From positions 62,001 to 126,000 of the forward strand of contig CAAGMZ010000029.1 of the NCBI GenBank assembly GCA_900771195.1: 64,000 nucleotides of DNA, given 5' to 3'. Of the stretch, positions 1 through 8,657 are shown piece by piece. A model generated the notes under the pieces. That model was not told the origin of the DNA and did no database searches. It worked only from the letters and a program-made list of their open reading frames with translations. The stretch's first letter is position 1, and the number at the start of each line of letters is the position of its first letter. The translations under genes and the position numbers were made by a program. The stretch is from Lachnospiraceae bacterium (GTDB lineage: Bacteria; Bacillota; Clostridia; Lachnospirales; Lachnospiraceae).

Positions 1-314
1 GCCGGCTTGGTATCCCTGACTGCTTCGGATACTGCTTCAGATGCAGAAACAGTCTGTCCTTTTGTGGTTTCGTTATCCGAGTCACTCGCTTCCGGCTCTG
101 TCATGGATATTTTGCCGGATGTCTCAGCGACTGTCTGTTTAGCCTCAGCTTTGCTCTGTCCGTCATCGACAGACTGCTTGGTACCGCTTTCCGATTCCTG
201 TACCGTCACATTTGGGGCACCGTCAACAGCTGCTGCTCTCCTGCCGCATGATACCATTGAAAATGACATCACAAAAGCAAGTAACAGCGCCGTAATTTTA
301 GAGATTTTTTTCAT
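1..314 (-). CDS. Secreted lipoprotein, N-terminal part (runs off window)
   Basis: About 104 residues are visible before the gene leaves the left edge. The N-terminus is a lipoprotein signal: MKK start, hydrophobic core, then lipobox VSCG, so the mature protein should be lipid-anchored outside the membrane. After it comes a Ser/Thr/Glu/Gln-rich linker with no fold. The signal closely resembles that of the beta-mannanase at 1101-2192 (shared core LLAFVMSF), and the linker type is also alike. By that resemblance a second secreted polysaccharide-active enzyme is likely, but the catalytic domain is not in view. It lies about 70 bp downstream of sfsA on the same strand and may share its transcript. 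Confidence 0.75.
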   Translation of the reverse strand, partial: MKKISKITALLLAFVMSFSMVSCGRRAAAVDGAPNVTVQESESGTKQSVDDGQSKAEAKQTVAETSGKISMTEPEASDSDNETTKGQTVSASEAVSEAVRDTKP

Positions 315-383
315 AATTACCGGTTCCTTTCAAAAATATTTTCTTCCATTTATGCCTTTACCATGATGTCACTTATAATGTTT

Positions 384-1097
384 TTAATTTGTAATTTTCC
401 GACACAAGCTTATGGGTATGTCTTTGTCTATAATCATTTCGTCGGGGCTGACCTTGCAGGTTACGGCTCTGACCGTCACTCCCGAATCATATGCCTCTTT
501 AAGTGTCTCACCGAATTTTCTGTCTGTCTCATAATTAGGCTCAAAACACTTAGCTTTTTCCATCTGGATAACTAACAGTATCCCTGCACCGTACCCTTCC
601 TCCCGGGCTTTCATAAGCTCTTTCAGATGTTTTACGCCTCGTTCTGTAGGGGCATCCGGAAATCTGACTATTCCGTTCTCTTCAAGAGTCACACCCTTAA
701 CCTCCAAAAAGCACTGACATCCATCGCTCTCATAATAAATGTCAAAGCGGGACTGGTTGTATTTTACCTCGCGTCTGGCATTTACCACAGGTCTTCCGCA
801 GGTGAAGCCGCCTTCGCATACCCACTCAAAGGCGGCTTCATTAGGTGCCTGGGAATCCATATTGATAAGCAGGCCGTTCTTATATACAGCTATGAGATCG
901 TAATCAGTTGACCTTTTTGAATCCGGTCTCCTGCAGTCCTCAAGAATCACTCCGGCACCTTTTTGAAGAAGTTCACGGCACCGGCCGGTATTTTTAACAT
1001 GACACCTGGCAATCTCACCGTTTTCAAGCATCACATAAGCTATAAACCGGTTGGGGCGTTCAATAAAAGTACCGTTCAAAACCTTTGAGTACCGCAT
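384..1097 (-). CDS. sfsA: SfsA family protein (sugar fermentation stimulation)
   Basis: 237 aa, the usual SfsA length. Family features are seen: an N-terminal OB-like region (FIERPNRFIAYV, CHVKNTGRCRELL) and a C-terminal nuclease-like part with FLEVKGVTLEE and FPDAPTERGVKHLKEL. SfsA in E. coli is a DNA-binding protein linked to maltose metabolism, and the C-terminal fold belongs to the PD-(D/E)XK group. Its role in Firmicutes is not settled. The start is 4 nt after the mannanase stop with no clear ribosome site, so translation is probably coupled. Standing directly behind a mannanase gene fits a link to sugar use, but this is inference. Confidence 0.92.
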   Translation of the reverse strand: MRYSKVLNGTFIERPNRFIAYVMLENGEIARCHVKNTGRCRELLQKGAGVILEDCRRPDSKRSTDYDLIAVYKNGLLINMDSQAPNEAAFEWVCEGGFTCGRPVVNARREVKYNQSRFDIYYESDGCQCFLEVKGVTLEENGIVRFPDAPTERGVKHLKELMKAREEGYGAGILLVIQMEKAKCFEPNYETDRKFGETLKEAYDSGVTVRAVTCKVSPDEMIIDKDIPISLCRKITN

Positions 1098-1100
1098 ATC

Positions 1101-2192
1101 TTATTCGTATACCGTGCAGATTTGGGATGTTGCTTTTATTCCATACTGACCGTTTATAAGCTTTTCTCCCCATTCAGGTGAAAGCTCCGATCCGTCCCAC
1201 TCCAATGCAATATCAAGATACTCAACGCCTCCGCTGTTGCCTTTCCAGCTCCAGCCCAGATATCCGATATTATTCTCGGTGCAGTACTGCATGATATAAT
1301 CTTCGTTGACATCACCATCTGTGTGCGTATACCCAAACTCGCCTACACATACGCAGAAATTCTGATTCGTTGCATAGCTCAGTCCTGTTTTGATTGTCAC
1401 GGCATCTTTGCCTGCCGTTCCATACATATGTATTGAAAACATTGTGTTATTGTCAGGGTCTGAAGCTATTATGTCCGCGCCTGTCTCTTTGATAGATTTT
1501 GCACACTGACCCCAGCCGGCAGCATCTACCATGATTGTATTCCTTATGCCGGCCTCACGAAGCTTGGGAATTGCCTCTGCATATCCGTCTCGCCAGAGCT
1601 TTGAGTCCCATTTTCCGACCCACTCGTTGGCTATATTGAGGATAACGCAGTCTTCATTGCCTATAAGCGCATCCTTTACCTGTATCCAGTAATTAGTCGC
1701 ATTTCGGATGGCCTGAAGGTCATCCTTTCCGGTAGCATCATGAACCTCAAGAATTACTATGAGTTTATTATTTTTGCATGCCGTAATAAGTGACTTAAGG
1801 GTATCAGACGAATCCTTGTTATACTGGTCTCCGTCGCCACAGACAATCCTTATACAGTTCGCTCCTGTTGCTGCAATTGCGTCGATTGACGTCTCGTCCT
1901 GCATGGTGTACCATGAATGGGCTTCGTTGATGCCTCTCATGACAAACTCATTTCCATTGGCGTCAAGAAGCTTTGTTCCGTCCACATGAAATCCCTTTAC
2001 AGCGGTCTGCCCACCGGAAGCTTCCGTCTGTTTCTCCGTCTCACCCTGCGCTTCTGTCTGCTGTGCCTGTTCTGTCTGTGTTCCTGCAGCCTGCGTTGTA
2101 CTGCTCTGTATCGTACTTTTACCGCATGCTGCCATTGTAAACGACATTACAAAAGCCAGAAGAACAGCTGTAAACCTGTTGAATTTCTTCAT
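1101..2192 (-). CDS. Lipoprotein endo-1,4-beta-mannanase, GH5 subfamily 8
   Basis: 363 aa. A lipoprotein signal ends in lipobox AACG (Cys23), followed by a Thr/Gln/Glu-rich linker to about residue 65, then one GH5 TIM barrel. Clear GH5_8 mannanase motifs: HVDGTKLLDANG, MRGINEAHSW, LEVHDATGKDD, the acid/base Glu190 in NIANEW, and the nucleophile Glu285 in VGEFG. The barrel resembles Bacillus beta-mannanases along its whole length. No carbohydrate-binding module is seen. The enzyme should cut beta-mannan or glucomannan at the cell surface, tethered by its lipid. The start has a GAGAGAAGG-type ribosome site. It sits 17 nt downstream of thrS, so read-through from the T-box operon is possible. Confidence 0.9.
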   Translation of the reverse strand: MKKFNRFTAVLLAFVMSFTMAACGKSTIQSSTTQAAGTQTEQAQQTEAQGETEKQTEASGGQTAVKGFHVDGTKLLDANGNEFVMRGINEAHSWYTMQDETSIDAIAATGANCIRIVCGDGDQYNKDSSDTLKSLITACKNNKLIVILEVHDATGKDDLQAIRNATNYWIQVKDALIGNEDCVILNIANEWVGKWDSKLWRDGYAEAIPKLREAGIRNTIMVDAAGWGQCAKSIKETGADIIASDPDNNTMFSIHMYGTAGKDAVTIKTGLSYATNQNFCVCVGEFGYTHTDGDVNEDYIMQYCTENNIGYLGWSWKGNSGGVEYLDIALEWDGSELSPEWGEKLINGQYGIKATSQICTVYE

Positions 2193-2209
2193 CTCAAAAT
2201 ACCTTCTCT

Positions 2210-4174
2210 CTATTCGTTCACTTCAACCTTGCGGATTTCTTTGGTCCGGATTTCTTCACAGATATTCTTTATGAACTCTTCGAGATTCTTCTCTCCCTCA
2301 TCTCCCAGATATCTGCTTCTAAGTGAGATAGTGCCGTTTTCCTGTTCTTTTTCACCCACAATTATAATGTAAGGAACTCTCGCAAGCCTTGCCTCACGAA
2401 TCTTGTAGCCGATTTTTTCGGGACGGTGGTCAACTTCAACAAGAACACCGTTTATGGCAAGCTGTGACTTAACCTTCTCGGCATAGTCCGAATATTTCTC
2501 GGAAATAGGAAGAATGCGTACCTGCTCAGGGCAAAGCCAAGTAGGGAACTGTCCTGCATACTTTTCAATAAGCCATGCAAGTGTTCTCTCGTAACAGCCC
2601 ATGCTGGTACGGTGAATTACATATGGGCGCTTTTTGTCTCCGTTCTCGTCGATGAAATACATATCAAATTTCTCGGCGATAAGCGCATCCCACTGAACCG
2701 TTATCATGGTGTCTTCTTTGCCATATACATTCTTGGCGTTAATATCAACCTTCGGTCCGTAGAAGGCCGCCTCGCCCACATCCTCCGTAAAAGGAATATT
2801 AAGTTCAGTCAGTATCTGACGGATACTACCCTCTGTCTCTTCCCATACTTCGGCAGTGCCAATATATTTCTCTCGGTTATCGGGATCCCACTTTGAAAGA
2901 TGGTATGTCACATCCTCTTCAAGTCCCAGCGTCTTCAGACAGTACTGTGCAAGAGCTATGCAGTCCTTAAATTCCTTAACCATCTGGTCCGGTCTCACAA
3001 TCAGGTGTCCCTCTGAAATGGTAAACTGGCGCACACGGGTAAGTCCATGCATCTCTCCGGAGTCCTCGTTACGGAAAAGCGTTGATGTCTCACCGTAACG
3101 GCAGGGAAGATCCCTGTATGACTTCTGGCTTGCCTTATATACGTAGTATTGGAAAGGGCATGTCATGGGACGAAGTGCATATACTTCCTTGTCCTTCTCC
3201 TCATCTCCCAGCACAAACATTCCGTCCTTATAGTGGTCCCAGTGTCCTGAAATCTTGTAAAGATCACTCTTGGCCATAAGAGGAGTCTTGGTCCTCATAT
3301 ATCCCCTTGAATCCTCAAGATCCTCAATCCAGCGCTGAAGAGTTCTTATGATTCTCTCGCCCTTGGGCATTATGAGAGGAAGCCCCTGCCCGATAACATC
3401 AACTGTGGTAAAAAGCTCCATTTCACGGCCAAGCTTGTTATGGTCACGATTCTTGATATCCGCAAGGTATGCAAGATAAGAATCAAGGTCATCCTTCTTT
3501 GTAAAAGCAGTGCCGTAAATTCTTGTGAGCATCTTGTTTTTCTCACTTCCTCTCCAGTAAGCACCTGAAGAAGAAATAAGCTTAAATGCCTTAATCTGCT
3601 TTGTATCCATAAGATGCGGTCCTGCGCAAAGGTCTACGAAGGCATCCGCTCCTTCACCCTGTCTGTAGAAGGAAATAACGGCGTCCTCGGGAAGATCGTT
3701 AATAAGCTCTACCTTGTAGGGCTCATTCCTGTCTTCCATGAACTTGACTGCCTCAGCCCTGGGAAGCTCAAAACGCTCAAACTTTCTGCCCTCCTTGAGG
3801 ATTTTCTTCATCTCTTCCTCAATTCTGTCAAGTGCGGCACGGTCAAATGAAGGGCAGTCAAAATCATAATAAAATCCATCATCAATTGAAGGTCCGATTG
3901 TGAGCTTGGCATCAGGATAAAGTCTCTTTACCGCCTCCGCAAGGATATGGGACACACTGTGTCTGTAAGCTTTCTTTCCTGCTTCATCATCAAATGTAAG
4001 AATCTTAAGCTCGCAGTCCCTATCAACTACTGTCCTGAGGTCCACTACCTTCCCATCGATTTCTCCGGCGCAGGCAACTCTCGCAAGTCCCTCACTTATA
4101 TCCTTCGCAATGTCATATACTGACATTGCCGAAGAATACTCTTTGACTGATCCGTCTTTCAATGTTATTTTCAT
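2210..4174 (-). CDS. thrS: Threonine--tRNA ligase
   Basis: 654 aa class II aminoacyl-tRNA synthetase that charges tRNA-Thr in the cytosol. Domain order: N-terminal TGS (1-60), the editing/SAD domain (about 65-220, with HSVSHILAEAV and CAGPHLMDT), catalytic core (about 240-530, with LRPMTCPFQ, FRNEDSGEMHGLTRVRQF and HRTSMGCYERTLAWLIE), then the anticodon-binding domain. The zinc-site Cys of MTCP and the editing His residues (HSVSH) are present. The ribosome site is AAGGAAGG. It is second in an operon behind a YtxH-like gene, controlled by the T-box at 4500-4730, whose likely specifier codon is Thr (ACC). Confidence 0.98.
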   Translation of the reverse strand: MKITLKDGSVKEYSSAMSVYDIAKDISEGLARVACAGEIDGKVVDLRTVVDRDCELKILTFDDEAGKKAYRHSVSHILAEAVKRLYPDAKLTIGPSIDDGFYYDFDCPSFDRAALDRIEEEMKKILKEGRKFERFELPRAEAVKFMEDRNEPYKVELINDLPEDAVISFYRQGEGADAFVDLCAGPHLMDTKQIKAFKLISSSGAYWRGSEKNKMLTRIYGTAFTKKDDLDSYLAYLADIKNRDHNKLGREMELFTTVDVIGQGLPLIMPKGERIIRTLQRWIEDLEDSRGYMRTKTPLMAKSDLYKISGHWDHYKDGMFVLGDEEKDKEVYALRPMTCPFQYYVYKASQKSYRDLPCRYGETSTLFRNEDSGEMHGLTRVRQFTISEGHLIVRPDQMVKEFKDCIALAQYCLKTLGLEEDVTYHLSKWDPDNREKYIGTAEVWEETEGSIRQILTELNIPFTEDVGEAAFYGPKVDINAKNVYGKEDTMITVQWDALIAEKFDMYFIDENGDKKRPYVIHRTSMGCYERTLAWLIEKYAGQFPTWLCPEQVRILPISEKYSDYAEKVKSQLAINGVLVEVDHRPEKIGYKIREARLARVPYIIIVGEKEQENGTISLRSRYLGDEGEKNLEEFIKNICEEIRTKEIRKVEVNE

Positions 4175-4204
4175 TGTAATATTACCTTCCTTTATTTCTC
4201 ATCA

Positions 4205-4432
4205 TTAATCTTCTGACTCAGCAAAATCTTCATCATCACCAAAATCATAGGTGTAGCAACGATTGTATTTCTTAATGGTATTCTTGGCTGCTGTTGATTT
4301 TCCGATAAAAAATCCTGCTATAAGTCCTGCCACTGTGCAGGCTGCCGCAGCAATAAGCAGTTCTTTGTTGGATCTTGTGGTCTCCTCATCAAGCATTTTC
4401 ATAACGTCTTCTGTTCTCTCTTTAAGTGTCAT
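4205..4432 (-). CDS. Small YtxH-like membrane protein
   Basis: 75 aa with one membrane segment (LLIAAAACTVAGLIAGFFIGKSTA is split by a GxxxG-like run at about residues 25-49), a short charged N-terminus and an acidic C-terminal tail. The glycine-rich helix followed by a basic stretch resembles the YtxH/gas-vesicle-protein-like family. Function is unknown. The ribosome site GGAGGT is clear. It is the first gene after the T-box and lies 30 nt before thrS, so uncharged tRNA-Thr should raise its expression along with the synthetase. The pairing is unexpected and is discussed as a finding. Confidence 0.75.
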   Translation of the reverse strand: MTLKERTEDVMKMLDEETTRSNKELLIAAAACTVAGLIAGFFIGKSTAAKNTIKKYNRCYTYDFGDDEDFAESED

Positions 4433-4497
4433 AGCAATACCTCCAAATAAAAATTATTGTGCCCGTACGGGCATTTTTCATACTAAGGAACGCGAAT

Positions 4498-4530
4498 AAA
4501 ACAAAACGCCCCCTGCAAAAGCAAGGGGCG
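4498..4530 (-). terminator. T-box intrinsic terminator
   Basis: A 10-bp stem (CGCCCCTTGC with GCAGGGGGCG, one G-U pair) and a TTTT loop, followed by TTTTGTTTT on the minus strand. It begins 7 nt after the T-box core, so the antiterminator pairing is mutually exclusive with it. Confidence 0.9.
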
Positions 4531-4730
4531 ATATTATCGCGGTTCCACCCAAATTATCGCCGTCAGAGGCGACATCTCATAACGATTATAACGGAATCAC
4601 CGGACCCTGTTAAGGCCGCTCGGAGCTGGTATCACAAAGCGTCCGCAGGACTTCACACCATCCAGTCCCTCTCTGAAGCTTCGAAACAATGCGACTTTCT
4701 CGTCAACGCGTTAAATTTCTTAATTTATAA
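4500..4730 (-). promoter_or_regulatory. T-box leader (tRNA-Thr responsive) for YtxH-like gene and thrS
   Basis: Read on the minus strand, the canonical T-box core GGGTGGAACCGCG lies at 4538-4550, directly before an intrinsic terminator. Upstream is a Stem I region with an AGAGAGG AG-box-like run and a specifier candidate ACC (Thr) at 4628-4630, in the context GATACCAGC. Binding of uncharged tRNA-Thr would favour the antiterminator and let the operon be read. The T-box core and terminator are direct observations; the specifier assignment is inferred from position and the gene product. Confidence 0.92.
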
Positions 4731-4734
4731 AATC

Positions 4735-4763
4735 AAAATAACACAATGAATTAGTTTTTTCAA
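4735..4763 (-). promoter_or_regulatory. Candidate promoter of the T-box / thrS operon
   Basis: TTGAAA (4758-4763), 17 nt, then TATTTT (4735-4740) on the minus strand, just upstream of the T-box Stem I. The -35 box and spacing are good; the -10 box is weak. Confidence 0.5.
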
Positions 4764-4787
4764 GTGTTTTTTTGACACTCCCATCAT

Positions 4788-5543
4788 TTATATTACGCCT
4801 GTCATCCTATACCTTACTACTGCAAAAAATTCCCTGAAAATATAATTCACAAAAAGTATATTGTCTGACTTTGCAGGAATCCCGCAGACCTCATATCCCT
4901 GCTTTGCGCATACATTCACCGCCCTGAATATATGGAAATTGCTCGTCACAACCCCTATCGTTGCGCCCTTGCTGCGGCTGTCAATAATCCGGGTCGAAAA
5001 GCTTATATTTTCTTCGGTGCTGGTGGAGCAATCCTCCAAGATTATCCTGGCTGCATCAATGCCCCGCTCCGTAAGGCCATCCTTCATGCACTGTGCCTCG
5101 GAAATATTTTCCCCGTCTCCTTTTCCGCCCGAAACAATTGCAATGGTGTCAGGATTGGCAGCAAGATAGGCTGCCGCGGCATCAATCCTCTTTGCAAGGG
5201 TCTTCGAAGCCACATCGCCTTTCACATGCGCTCCGAGAACAATAATATAATCAAGGTCATCCGGTGCCTTCTGAGTCATTGCCGATATTATCATTGATTC
5301 GACTGTTATGAAAAAAGCAAGGCCAATGCCTATGAATGCGAAAAAAACAATTTTCAGGGCAACAGGTAGATGCACATGCCTGTGATGGAGCACAAAACCA
5401 ACCACGGCAACAACGGCAAAACCCGCTGCCATCGCAAGCCACACAGGCGCAAATACGGTTGCCGTACCCGCATAGCTTATCATAACAAAGTAATACGCAG
5501 CCGAGGCTATCGCAAGAATTCCAAAAATAATAGTAAAAGCCAT
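4788..5543 (-). CDS. DUF218 / YdcF-SanA-like membrane protein
   Basis: 251 aa. Three or four membrane segments fill residues 1-90, then a soluble DUF218 domain with the family motifs DYIIVLGAHVKGD, AIVSGGKG, SEAQCMKDGL, STSTEENISFS and TSNFHIFRA. Relatives (SanA, ElyC, YdcF) act in envelope integrity or cell-wall precursor metabolism, though their chemistry is not well defined. The ribosome site is GAGGTGAGG. It is divergent from prfC and not clearly in an operon. Confident on the family, not on the function. Confidence 0.88.
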   Translation of the reverse strand: MAFTIIFGILAIASAAYYFVMISYAGTATVFAPVWLAMAAGFAVVAVVGFVLHHRHVHLPVALKIVFFAFIGIGLAFFITVESMIISAMTQKAPDDLDYIIVLGAHVKGDVASKTLAKRIDAAAAYLAANPDTIAIVSGGKGDGENISEAQCMKDGLTERGIDAARIILEDCSTSTEENISFSTRIIDSRSKGATIGVVTSNFHIFRAVNVCAKQGYEVCGIPAKSDNILFVNYIFREFFAVVRYRMTGVI

Positions 5544-5588
5544 TTCCTCACCTCATTTTTTGATAAGGTAAATATAACACAATCGCTA

Positions 5589-5618
5589 TTGAAAAGTAAA
5601 TAGAATATGTGTTATAGT
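5589..5618 (+). promoter_or_regulatory. prfC promoter
   Basis: TTGAAA (5589-5594), 18 nt, TATAGT (5613-5618). An in-frame ATG at 5607 lies between the two boxes, so it cannot be the translation start of this transcript. This supports the TTG start at 5667. Confidence 0.65.
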
Positions 5619-5666
5619 AGACGGTGTGTGTATTCACATAAACCTTTATTCAGTGAGGAAAATAAA

Positions 5667-7265
5667 TTGTCTGATTCAAATATTACAAAGGAAATTGAAA
5701 AACGACGCACTTTTGCGATAATATCACACCCTGATGCCGGAAAGACTACTCTTACCGAGAAATTTCTCCTGTACGGCGGTGCCATCAATCTTGCCGGTTC
5801 CGTAAAAGGAAAAAAGACTGCAAAGCATGCCGTCTCTGACTGGATGGAAATAGAGAAGGAAAGAGGTATTTCCGTAACCTCATCTGTTCTGCAGTTTAAT
5901 TACAACGGCTACTGCATCAATATTCTCGATACCCCGGGACATGAAGACTTCTCCGAGGACACATATCGTACACTTATGGCTGCCGACTCTGCTGTCATGG
6001 TAATTGACGGCTCCAAGGGTGTTGAGAAACAGACCATCAAGCTTTTTAAGGTATGCGTCATGAGGCATATTCCTATTTTTACATTCATAAATAAAATGGA
6101 CAGGGAGGCAAGAGATCCTTTTGAACTCTGCGACCAGATTGAGAGCATTCTGGGAATAAGCACCTGCCCGGTCAACTGGCCCATCGGTTCAGGCAAGGAA
6201 TTTAAGGGCGTGTACGACCGTGCCACAAGGACAGTCTCCACCTTTACCGCAGCAATGAATGGCCAGAAGGAAGTTGCCGAGCGCGACATTTCCATAGATT
6301 CTCCTGACCTTGAAGATGAGATAGACTCTTCCTTCAGAGATAAGCTTCTGGAGGATATTGAGCTTCTCGACGGAGCCAGCGCTCCTCTCGACATGAAGCT
6401 TGTGAACGAAGGAAAGCTTTCGCCTGTATTTTTCGGCTCTGCCCTCACCAATTTCGGTGTTGAGACATTCCTTAACCACTTCCTTAAGATGACTACAAGC
6501 CCTCTTGCAAGGAACTCATCAGACGGTCCCATTGATCCGTTTAAGGAGGATTTTTCAGCATTTGTATTCAAAATACAGGCCAACATGAACAAAGCACACC
6601 GTGACAGAATAGCATTCATGCGTATATGCTCCGGGAGGTTTGAAGCCGGCATGGAAGTAAACCATGTGCAGGGCAGCCGCAAGGTCAAGCTTTCACAGCC
6701 GCAGCAGCTTATGGCATCTGAGAGAAAAATAATTGACGAAGCTTATGCAGGCGATATAATCGGTGTTTTTGACCCGGGTATTTTTTCGATAGGCGACACA
6801 CTTGAGCTTTCCAACAAAAAATTCGTGTATGAGGGAATCCCCACCTTCGCACCTGAGCACTTTGCAAGAGTCCGCCAGATTGACACAATGAAGCGTAAGC
6901 AGTTCATAAAGGGAATTAATCAGATTGCACAGGAAGGTGCCATCCAGATTTTTCAGGAGTACAACACCGGAATGGAAGAAATCATTGTGGGCGTCGTGGG
7001 TGTTCTTCAGTTCGATGTACTGAAATTCCGGCTCGAATCCGAGTACAATGTTCAGATTGCGCTTGACCCGCTGCCTTACGAATATATACGCTGGATTGAG
7101 AATCCCACGGAGATAAATCTTGACAGACTTGTGGGCACTTCCGACATGAAGAAGATTAAAGACCTTAAAGACAGACCTCTTCTGCTCTTCGTGAATGAAT
7201 GGAGCGTCGGAATGGTACTTGACAGAAACAAAGGCCTTAAGTTAAGCGAGTTTGCACAGAACTAA
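5667..7265 (+). CDS. prfC: Peptide chain release factor 3
   Basis: About 532 aa. This translational GTPase removes RF1/RF2 from the ribosome after peptide release. The G domain is at the N-terminus with P-loop SHPDAGKT, DTPGHEDFSEDTYR (G3) and FINKMDRE (G4). RF3-type domain II and the C-terminal domain follow. I chose TTG at 5667, giving SDSNITKEIEKRRTFAIIS, because GAGGAA lies 7-8 nt upstream and the family normally begins here. The upstream ATG at 5607 falls inside the promoter. The gene is monocistronic by appearance, ending at a large inverted repeat. Confidence 0.95.
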   Translation: MSDSNITKEIEKRRTFAIISHPDAGKTTLTEKFLLYGGAINLAGSVKGKKTAKHAVSDWMEIEKERGISVTSSVLQFNYNGYCINILDTPGHEDFSEDTYRTLMAADSAVMVIDGSKGVEKQTIKLFKVCVMRHIPIFTFINKMDREARDPFELCDQIESILGISTCPVNWPIGSGKEFKGVYDRATRTVSTFTAAMNGQKEVAERDISIDSPDLEDEIDSSFRDKLLEDIELLDGASAPLDMKLVNEGKLSPVFFGSALTNFGVETFLNHFLKMTTSPLARNSSDGPIDPFKEDFSAFVFKIQANMNKAHRDRIAFMRICSGRFEAGMEVNHVQGSRKVKLSQPQQLMASERKIIDEAYAGDIIGVFDPGIFSIGDTLELSNKKFVYEGIPTFAPEHFARVRQIDTMKRKQFIKGINQIAQEGAIQIFQEYNTGMEEIIVGVVGVLQFDVLKFRLESEYNVQIALDPLPYEYIRWIENPTEINLDRLVGTSDMKKIKDLKDRPLLLFVNEWSVGMVLDRNKGLKLSEFAQN

Positions 7266-7280
7266 AATCCTAACAGCAAC

Positions 7281-7349
7281 GAAGCTGTAAAATAATTATT
7301 TGAGCTCAGGCGCTCTCAGCCCCGACTCAAATAGTAATTTTACAGCTTC
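7281..7349. terminator. Long inverted repeat between convergent genes
   Basis: Two 24-nt arms (7281-7304 and 7326-7349) match at 22 positions with a 21-nt loop. The arms end with A- or T-rich runs. It sits between the ends of prfC (+) and the ABC permease (-), so a two-way terminator is the simplest reading. The arm length is more than a typical terminator needs. Confidence 0.7.
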
Positions 7350-7352
7350 AGA

Positions 7353-8657
7353 TTAATCATATTTAATTGCCTCCGTAATTTTAATCCGGGATGCATATAC
7401 GGCCGGAATTATTCCTGCCAGAATTCCTATCGTTGTTGATGATATAAACGACAAAAGAACCGTTTCTTTTGATATCACCAGATATACCGTGCTCAGAAAA
7501 TTTTCTTTCAGCAAAAGGAAAATATCTGATGACAGCAACAGACTGAGCAGGATTCCCACTACAGAACTGACAATTCCATAGAACAGTCCTTCCGCCAGAA
7601 ACTGAACAATAATATCAAAGTCGAAAGCTCCGATTGCTTTTCTTATTCCAATCTCGTTAATCCGTTCCTTCACGGAAAACATCATGGTATTTACAATAGA
7701 TACTGCTGAAATCACAAACATGAATATTACAATGTAAAATAACATCTTCCGGATGCTTTCCATTTCCGTCTGAATCTCTTCCAGTAACGTTTTGTAGGTG
7801 TAACAGGTGTATGTGCCAAATAAAGAACTGCTGCATAACTGCACAATCGCGCTGCTGTCTTCGTTATATTTTTCTTTTTCGCTATAACTTACCACATGCA
7901 TTGTATAATCATCATTGGCTTTGCCGGCAATTTTCAGAGACAACGGTGTATATATGTAGAACTCAAGCAGTCCGTCCTTTTCCTTTGATTGAAATATACC
8001 ATCAATCATCTTCCGGGTTGATTCTGATGCAGAGATAACTCCAATAACATTTAGCTCCTCATAGTAATCCGCATCCATTGTACCTGTCGCTGTATCCAGT
8101 TTATATACGGGAAATGTGATTCTTTTCCCGACTGCATTTTCCGTATTGAACAAAAACTTTGCCAGCTCAGAATCAATAACAGTAACTTTGTTTTCCTCAT
8201 CTATATCCCGGGTTGTTATCAGTCTGCCATATAATAGTGCTCCCTTATACCGGCTTGCGTATGTGCCGTTTTCAGACATGTCGGGTAAAAAATCCGGATT
8301 CAGTGCATTGGTTCTGATATCACTGACGCTGATATCTATCTTTTTCCCCTGCTGGTTTATTTTTTTTACATAATGTTTAACTCCGCTTGTTAATTCCAGA
8401 ACATTTCTTTTACTGCCTAAGTCATTAACTTTCTGATACACATCATAGTCTGTTCTTCCTTCCAGAACAGTAGCATAATTTGTCTTATAAATTTCAATTT
8501 CAGCCACCTTCGACTTTAAGTATGTTTCAGAAAAAACCAGTCCTGTCATTAATACAACAACAGATATTGTAAGTCCTGATAACGTCAGCATCATTCTTGA
8601 CGGGCTTCGGACTATTTTTTTCAGATAATTTAATAACAAACAGCCTTTATATCTCAT
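7353..8657 (-). CDS. ABC transporter permease, FtsX/MacB type
   Basis: 434 aa. One membrane segment near residues 25-45, a large outside domain (about 50-285, MacB-type periplasmic core), then three C-terminal membrane segments forming the FtsX domain, with the cytosolic loop KERINEIGIRKAIGA and the end IKITEAIKYD typical of the family. It is the last gene of a five-gene cluster: secreted protein, lipoprotein, membrane-fusion protein, ATPase, permease. The layout matches YknXYZ of Bacillus and MacAB. Such mechanotransmission permeases export or extract substrates outside the membrane instead of passing them through it. The substrate here is inferred to be the cluster's own secreted protein or a toxic peptide. 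Confidence 0.88.
   Translation of the reverse strand: MRYKGCLLLNYLKKIVRSPSRMMLTLSGLTISVVVLMTGLVFSETYLKSKVAEIEIYKTNYATVLEGRTDYDVYQKVNDLGSKRNVLELTSGVKHYVKKINQQGKKIDISVSDIRTNALNPDFLPDMSENGTYASRYKGALLYGRLITTRDIDEENKVTVIDSELAKFLFNTENAVGKRITFPVYKLDTATGTMDADYYEELNVIGVISASESTRKMIDGIFQSKEKDGLLEFYIYTPLSLKIAGKANDDYTMHVVSYSEKEKYNEDSSAIVQLCSSSLFGTYTCYTYKTLLEEIQTEMESIRKMLFYIVIFMFVISAVSIVNTMMFSVKERINEIGIRKAIGAFDFDIIVQFLAEGLFYGIVSSVVGILLSLLLSSDIFLLLKENFLSTVYLVISKETVLLSFISSTTIGILAGIIPAVYASRIKITEAIKYD

Noticed and set aside
7..366. Plus-strand open frame over the start of the window
   Set aside because: It lies opposite the lipoprotein signal and Ser/Thr-rich linker on the minus strand; no ribosome site and no known fold.
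5607..5666. In-frame ATG as start of prfC
   Set aside because: It falls between the -35 and -10 boxes of the prfC promoter; the TTG at 5667 has a ribosome site and fits the family N-terminus.
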